DNA from: Jeotgalibacillus malaysiensis
GTDB taxonomy: Bacteria > Bacillota > Bacilli > Bacillales > Jeotgalibacillaceae
Reading direction: 5' to 3'
NCBI GenBank assembly: GCA_000818095.1
Contig: CP009416.1
Location: forward strand, 866,501 to 930,500
DNA length: 64,000 bases
This document shows, piece after piece, positions 60,187 to 64,000 of the stretch (position 1 is the stretch's first letter; each line of letters opens with the position of its first letter). The notes beneath the pieces are model-generated. The model saw nothing but the letters and a program-made list of their open reading frames with translations, was not told the DNA's origin and searched no databases. A program made the position numbers and the translations under genes.

Positions 60187-60222
60187 AAAAGGTCTATCTG
60201 AAAAGTCAGATAGACCTTTTTT
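60187..60222. terminator. bidirectional terminator
   Basis: AAAAGGTCTATCTGA and TCAGATAGACCTTTT pair perfectly around AAAG, with T/A tracts on both sides. It separates convergent genes. Confidence 0.93.
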
Positions 60223-61015
60223 ATGCTGTTTTTTGATTAATATAGCTCAGAGCTGCCTTTACATGACTGAATGCATGTAACGACTTCATATCAGCCTGAA
60301 TGGCGGTCATCTTCTGGGCAAGTGAAGGCTGAATGCCCGATACAATTGCTGTAGTCCCAGTAAGCGAAATCAGCTTATGCAGGTCAAACAGATGATTCAC
60401 TGCAATCTCATCAATTTCCACCAGGCCGGACAAATCAATGATCAGGTAACTGTCAGCTGTCTGCTGCAGATAAATCATGACATTATCTATGAGCATATTG
60501 TACCGGCGCTCATTCAGCTGTCCAATCAATGGAAGGACCGAAGCATGCTCATTGACAGGAACAATTGGCGTGGACATTTGCTCCATTTCCTTGAAGTATG
60601 CATCAAGCTGTTCTTTTTGACGCATATTTTCAGTAACATCCTTTTGAACACCGACAAAGTATAATTTGCCATCAAGGTACAGCGGGTCTACAAATAACTC
60701 ATTCCAGAACATTTCATTGTTCTTAGTATAATTCACGATTTGTACATTCACTGATTCCTCTGCAACAATTCCGTCTCTAAGCTTTTTTACAGTCAACGGA
60801 TCTGTTTTTTCACCCTGAAGAAAGCGGCAGTTTTGTCCAATCACTTCCTCTTCACTGTAACCCGTCATATCAAAAAAGCCTTTATTCGCATAAATAATCG
60901 GATTATCAGGAAGTGTAGAATCTGTAATAATCAGTCCTGCTCTCGTATAATCAAGCGCCTTTTCAATAAACCTTGCCAGTTCTTTATCATTATCAGCCTT
61001 TATCAATCGCTTCAC
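60221..61015 (-). CDS. ytvA: blue-light photoreceptor, LOV-STAS (YtvA)
   Basis: A 264-residue cytosolic photoreceptor. The LOV (PAS) domain is at about residues 15-125, with the FMN-adduct motif GQNCRFLQG; Cys63 forms the light-dependent bond to FMN. The linker helix (VTENMRQKEQLDAYFKEMEQ) leads to a STAS domain at about 145-258 (YLIIDLSGLVEIDE, then GTTAIVSGI). This is the architecture of B. subtilis YtvA, which joins the stressosome and activates sigma-B in blue light. No other stressosome gene is in the window. The gene stands alone. Confidence 0.96.
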   Translation of the reverse strand: MKRLIKADNDKELARFIEKALDYTRAGLIITDSTLPDNPIIYANKGFFDMTGYSEEEVIGQNCRFLQGEKTDPLTVKKLRDGIVAEESVNVQIVNYTKNNEMFWNELFVDPLYLDGKLYFVGVQKDVTENMRQKEQLDAYFKEMEQMSTPIVPVNEHASVLPLIGQLNERRYNMLIDNVMIYLQQTADSYLIIDLSGLVEIDEIAVNHLFDLHKLISLTGTTAIVSGIQPSLAQKMTAIQADMKSLHAFSHVKAALSYINQKTA

Positions 61016-61149
61016 CCGCTTCTTGCATTCTATTATGATCAGTTTTTACCCTATTACCTGTCATTATAATCCTTCGTAAATGAAAATACATTGTAATTGT
61101 TTAAATATGTTGGATATTTTTAAAGAGTCCCTTTGCAGCAGCTTTTCAG

Positions 61150-61178
61150 TTTACTTTTAGAACGTTTGTTCGTATAAT
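61150..61178 (+). promoter_or_regulatory. SOS promoter with LexA (DinR) box
   Basis: TTTACT (61150-61155) and TATAAT (61173-61178) are 17 bp apart. GAACGTTTGTTCG (61160-61172) lies between them, the same arrangement as at 6934-6962, and matches the LexA consensus. Confidence 0.88.
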
Positions 61179-61200
61179 AAAAGTAAGAGGAGGGATGATC

Positions 61201-61422
61201 ATGAAGGAAAAATTATTCCGCTACTGGCAGCAGGGGCTGACAGTGAAAATGATCTATATGAAGAGTGACGGCATCTGTTCTGAGAGAAGAGTAAAAATCA
61301 GAAAACTTGGAGAAACGTCATTTACAGCATACTGTCTGAAAAGAAGAGCTGTGCGGACTTTTCACTATGACCGCATCCTGTCCATCAAGCCAATGATCAA
61401 AAAAGAAAAGCTGATTATCTGA
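61201..61422 (+). CDS. small SOS-controlled protein
   Basis: A 73-residue basic protein, with a C-terminal part (MIYMKSDGICSERRVKIRKL, then AYCLKRRAVRTFHYDRILSI) that resembles the small-barrel ends of WYL-type or YolD-like proteins. It starts at ATG 61201, with GAGGAGGG at a suitable distance; ATG 61195 is too close. The LexA box in its promoter puts it in the SOS regulon. Its partner may be the Y-family polymerase at 7022, which lacks the usual small neighbour. That link is inference. Confidence 0.75.
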   Translation: MKEKLFRYWQQGLTVKMIYMKSDGICSERRVKIRKLGETSFTAYCLKRRAVRTFHYDRILSIKPMIKKEKLII

Positions 61423-61429
61423 ACATATA

Positions 61430-61470
61430 AAAAGAGTCCTCCCGGAAGCGGGTGCTTCAAAAGGACTCTG
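61430..61470 (-). terminator. terminator of the 392-residue membrane protein gene
   Basis: On the minus strand AGAGTCCT and AGGACTCT pair, with GAAGC and GCTTC inside, and TTTTTATATG follows. It can also stop plus-strand transcription weakly. Confidence 0.75.
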
Positions 61471-61480
61471 AGTTTACATA

Positions 61481-62659
61481 CTAATTCTCTCTTTCCTCTT
61501 CCATTCTCCTGATCTCCTCGTATCGCTGGCGCTGCCTGTAACCATAAGTTGAAGAAAGAACGACTTCCTCATCTTCAAGGGCGGAACCAAGTGCGCCAAT
61601 AATCGTCGCAATACTTGTCGCTGTCCAGGCAATATAGAAGTAGTTCACATATCCAACGTCCGGTGACACCTCAGACTGCAGCAGTCCCATTGGAATAAAC
61701 AAAATGACCGCAAATGAAAAAAGTATGAAAAGCATCATATAATACAGACAGACCGCTGTGAAAAGCGTAAAAAACGTTGTGGCATTATAAAGTTTTCTAA
61801 GGTGCGGTGCTTTAGTCGTGACTTTTTTTCTCTCCCACAACTTATGAGCAGAAATAATCCAGAATACCATCGCCAGAATAGCGATATTTGAAAGCAGGAA
61901 CATTCTCCAGACAGTATATTCATTGCTGAGCATCCACAGCGTTGGGAATACGAGTGCGTATGCGCCTGTTGTAAAAGCGAGCATAATGACTTTTTTAAAT
62001 GATGAAAACATCGCCCACGGTTTATTCGCCCGAACCATTCCGGTTAACAGCCGCAGCACGCTGCCAACATATGAATTCACCTTAAAGCGTACATCAATAT
62101 TCTCTGTCTCTTCAGGCAGTTCTCTTTTAATCGGAGAAATTTTATCAAAGCCTTTTCTTCCGACTAATCTTTTCGGATTTCTTGTTTTCAAATCCTTATC
62201 CTCAGTCCGGTCTTTTCTTTCAAGGCGCTGTTCAGCTTTCTCACGCCCTTCTTCAGAGGTGGTATAAAACATTTCATTGACCAGCTGCAGTATTGAATCT
62301 CTGACTCTACGTGCAAGTGGAACTGCACCAAGTCCCGGCAGGCTGATCAAAGCAATATTAGCCTCCTCATAAGCTTCTGCGATAATCGCTTTCTTACCTT
62401 GTAATAACGGAAGGTCCGTAATTGCGACTGTAAAATCCCAATTATTTTCATCCCGGTGCGTCAGGATTGCTTTCATGACTTCTTCAGATTGATCTGTCCC
62501 GCCTGTTAAAGAATCAACCAAGCAATCGATCTTCCATTTGTATCGGTCATCAACATAGTAATCAAGCAGCTCCGGGAGATCAGTCTTCATTGAATCAATC
62601 AGTTCTTTCGGATAGCCCGGTGCTGCTATGAGACCTACTGTATAATTCGACCCGCTCAT
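61481..62659 (-). CDS. conserved membrane protein with soluble N-terminal domain
   Basis: A 392-residue protein. Residues 1-130 form a soluble alpha/beta domain (VGLIAAPGYPKELIDSMKTD, then WDFTVAITDLPLLQGKKAII and ISLPGLGAVPLARRVRDSIL). A charged linker is at about 140-200. Four helices follow in two pairs (VIMLAFTTGAYALVFPTLWML onwards), and a charged C-terminus (RQRQRYEEIRRMEEEREN). Some Bacillus relatives carry a tetrahydrofolate-dehydrogenase name, which this sequence does not support. The function is unknown. It stands alone. Confidence 0.8.
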   Translation of the reverse strand: MSGSNYTVGLIAAPGYPKELIDSMKTDLPELLDYYVDDRYKWKIDCLVDSLTGGTDQSEEVMKAILTHRDENNWDFTVAITDLPLLQGKKAIIAEAYEEANIALISLPGLGAVPLARRVRDSILQLVNEMFYTTSEEGREKAEQRLERKDRTEDKDLKTRNPKRLVGRKGFDKISPIKRELPEETENIDVRFKVNSYVGSVLRLLTGMVRANKPWAMFSSFKKVIMLAFTTGAYALVFPTLWMLSNEYTVWRMFLLSNIAILAMVFWIISAHKLWERKKVTTKAPHLRKLYNATTFFTLFTAVCLYYMMLFILFSFAVILFIPMGLLQSEVSPDVGYVNYFYIAWTATSIATIIGALGSALEDEEVVLSSTYGYRQRQRYEEIRRMEEEREN

Positions 62660-62764
62660 ATGATCACCCCGCCAATTTATGTATGTCTTATGTCTTTATC
62701 CTAAAATAAAGGAGTTAAAAACTTTCGCATCGTATTTATTAGATAATATTTTTTAAAATAACGA

Positions 62765-62795
62765 TTGACCTTCACGTTACGTAAAGCCTTATGCT
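62765..62795 (+). promoter_or_regulatory. MerR-type promoter with 19-bp spacer
   Basis: TTGACC (62765-62770) and TATGCT (62790-62795) are 19 bp apart. The dyad CTTCACGTTACGTAAAG fills the spacer. The long spacer and the central dyad are the signature of promoters that MerR-family activators untwist; the dyad resembles that of TipAL. Confidence 0.85.
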
Positions 62796-62817
62796 GTATT
62801 TGTCAGGAGGGGTTCAA

Positions 62818-63576
62818 ATGGAATATACAGTTCAGCAGCTGGCAAAGCTGTCCGGTGTAAGCGGCCGCACACTGAGATATTATGATGAGATCGATCTGTT
62901 AAAGCCTGCAAGAATCAGTTCTTCAGGCTACCGGATCTACAGTCAGAAGGAAGTGGATCTGCTGCAGCAGATTCTCTTTTACCGGGAACTTGAAGTGAGT
63001 CTGGATGAGATCAGGCACATCATTCATCACCCGGACTTTGATCTGGTCTCAGCGTTGCAGCAGCATGTTCAAAAGCTGCAGGAGAAACATGCCCGTCTTG
63101 AACAAATTATTTCAACCGTACAAAAAACGATTGAAAGTAAAGAAGGAGGCACTCCAATGAAAGATCAGGAGAAGTTTGAAGGGTTTAAGAAAAAGATGAT
63201 TGATGAAAATGAGAAGCAGTATGGAAATGAAGTGCGCGAAAAATATGGGGATCAGGTAGTAGACGCCAGCAATGCAAAAATGATGGGGCTATCTGAAGCT
63301 GACTTCAACAAGATGAATGAGGTTGAAAAATCATTTTTTGTAGAACTGAAAAAAGCGTTTGAGACAGGAGACCCCGCTTCACCTGAAGCACAAAAAGCAG
63401 TCGCACTGCATAAAGAATGGCTCAGTTTTACATGGCCGAAATACTCTAGAGAAGCGCATGCGGGTCTTGGGGATATGTACGTAAGCGATGAGCGGTTTAC
63501 AGCTTATTATGATCAGTATGTTGAAGGGGGGACAAAATTTTTACGGGATGCGATCTCTGTGTATGCCGGAAAATAA
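62818..63576 (+). CDS. MerR-family regulator with TipAS drug-binding domain (Mta/TipA-like)
   Basis: A 252-residue activator. The N-terminal winged helix (VQQLAKLSGVSGRTLRYYDE) and RISSSGYRIYSQKEVDLL are followed by a coiled coil at about 75-115. The TipAS domain begins around 130 (EKYGDQVVDASNAKMMGLSE, then FTWPKYSREAHAGLGDMYV). TipAS domains bind thiopeptide or other peptide drugs and switch on multidrug genes. ATG 62818 has AGGAGGGG upstream; an upstream in-frame ATG lies in the -10 element and is excluded. It probably activates its own promoter. Confidence 0.93.
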   Translation: MEYTVQQLAKLSGVSGRTLRYYDEIDLLKPARISSSGYRIYSQKEVDLLQQILFYRELEVSLDEIRHIIHHPDFDLVSALQQHVQKLQEKHARLEQIISTVQKTIESKEGGTPMKDQEKFEGFKKKMIDENEKQYGNEVREKYGDQVVDASNAKMMGLSEADFNKMNEVEKSFFVELKKAFETGDPASPEAQKAVALHKEWLSFTWPKYSREAHAGLGDMYVSDERFTAYYDQYVEGGTKFLRDAISVYAGK

Positions 63577-63585
63577 TAGGTGACT

Positions 63586-63806
63586 GAGGGTGGGACAAAA
63601 GATTGTCTCATCCTTTTTCTCGTTTCGCTGCGCTTCAGGCGGACACTTTCCGGACGGTGGTTGCTGAGCCTCCTCAACGCTACGCGTCTGCGGGGTCTCA
63701 GCTTCCCACTAATCGTCCCGGAGTCGCCGCCTTACGCTCCGTTGCACTTAGATTTTAATCAACATATTGTTTAACTTAACAAAATAGATTGTTTTGTCCC
63801 AGCCTC
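63586..63806. repeat. Bacillaceae intergenic repeat with TGGGACAAAA ends
   Basis: TGGGACAAAA (63591-63600) and its complement TTTTGTCCCA (63792-63801), in a longer GAGGNTGGGACAAAA context, bound about 220 bases. The inside has GGCGGACACTTTCCGG, GCCTCCTCAACGC, TGCGGGGTCTCAGCTTCCC and GGAGTCGCCGCCTTACGCTC, the well-known body of an intergenic repeat common in bacilli. The first 30 bases can form the terminator of the preceding gene. Confidence 0.8.
63589..63619 (+). terminator. terminator after the MerR-family gene
   Basis: GGGTGGGACAA and TTGTCTCATCC pair with G-T pairs around AAGA, and T5 follows. It forms the first part of the repeat element. Confidence 0.6.
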
Positions 63807-63980
63807 TTTTTTCTCTCTTCTAAAAAAACACAATGACTTACATACAAATCATATACTTTACAGAAAATTTAGCTTTTTCCTAAAAAGAGAGTTGTTTTTT
63901 TCAACAAAGTATAATAAAATTACTGACATTATGAAAACCAACTAAGTTTATCAGAATTAGAGGGATTGGAGGCTGTAAGT
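63807..63980. other. promoter region of the next gene
   Basis: AT-rich DNA with TATAAT at 63910-63915 and the small dyad GTTG-N7-CAAC just before it. I could not assign a convincing -35. No gene is seen. Confidence 0.4.
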
Positions 63981-64000
63981 TTGAGTGATTCGGTAATTAA
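63981..64000 (+). CDS. start of the next gene (partial)
   Basis: GGAGG (63968-63972) stands 8 bases before TTG 63981, which opens MSDSVI and runs off the window. Only six codons are visible, so nothing can be said of its product. Confidence 0.55.

Noticed and set aside
63580-63774. 64-codon frame in the terminal repeat
   Set aside because: It lies wholly inside the Bacillaceae intergenic repeat and has no binding site.
1-64000. tRNA or rRNA genes, prophage or insertion sequences
   Set aside because: I saw no tRNA-like GTTCGA-type arms in cloverleaf context, no rRNA blocks, and no transposase, integrase or phage structural genes.

Overview
The window reads as chromosomal DNA of a moderately low-GC, Gram-positive, Bacillus-like organism of the Bacillaceae/Planococcaceae type. 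Several things point there: strong AGGAGG-type ribosome binding sites, frequent TTG and GTG starts, LexA (DinR) boxes of the Bacillus GAAC-N4-GTTC kind, a B12 riboswitch on metE, a YtvA-type LOV-STAS photoreceptor, a YkhA-like thioesterase, a TA41/S41-like subtilisin, and the Bacillaceae intergenic repeat bounded by TGGGACAAAA. I cannot name the species from sequence alone. I recognised no rRNA, tRNA, CRISPR array, insertion sequence or prophage.

Layout. 1-6.6 kb: flavin reductase, riboswitch-metE-thioesterase, two small decayed genes, a lone CheY-like receiver and a secreted subtilisin. 6.9-9.8 kb: an SOS-controlled Y-family polymerase followed by an AT-rich AbiE-type toxin-antitoxin pair with a large palindrome in its leader. 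9.8-13 kb: a SsuABC/TauABC-like uptake operon ending in a SCO1 lipoprotein. 13.3-19.6 kb: a LacI-family regulator with a binding-protein-dependent sugar transporter and a GH36 alpha-galactosidase. 19.6-29 kb: small membrane proteins, a pentapeptide-repeat protein, an SDR, a YtrA/YtrB-like GntR-ABC operon, an aldo/keto reductase, and remnants of a DinB gene and a PPK2 gene. 29-33 kb: cadC-cadA and a frameshifted AIM24 gene. 33-38 kb: small genes, a DinB-type protein, and a macrolide 2'-phosphotransferase-like gene behind a leader peptide and two terminators, then a TetR-CDF pair. 38-45 kb: a PBP2a-like penicillin-binding protein, a YdhK lipoprotein, an ASCH protein, a CzrA-CDF metal-efflux operon and a large membrane protein. 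45-52 kb: a truncated alcohol dehydrogenase, htpX, a formate/nitrite channel, a third CDF protein and an FAD monooxygenase. 52-60 kb: a repeat region, a wall-anchored protein with its own sortase-FN3 protein, and a TetR-MMPL-YhgE-like operon. 60-64 kb: ytvA, a second LexA-controlled small gene, a membrane protein, a TipA-like MerR regulator with a 19-bp-spacer promoter, a Bacillaceae repeat and the start of another gene.

How the parts work together. Metal handling is prominent: cadCA, two CDF genes paired with a TetR or ArsR regulator, and one unpaired CDF gene. So are envelope stress and drug response: PBP2a-like protein, mph, MMPL, TipA-like and YtrAB-like regulators. The most interesting locus is the mph leader at about 35.2-35.5 kb. 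A 14-codon peptide with an Arg-Leu-Arg motif, like the stalling motif of ErmD-type leaders, is followed by two intrinsic terminators. Both 5' arms can pair with the same upstream strand, which is what a macrolide-sensing transcription attenuator would look like. Also notable are the substrate-sortase pair, the AbiE palindrome, the number of truncated genes (DinB, PPK2, HAD, ADH) and several families of short repeated words in intergenic DNA.
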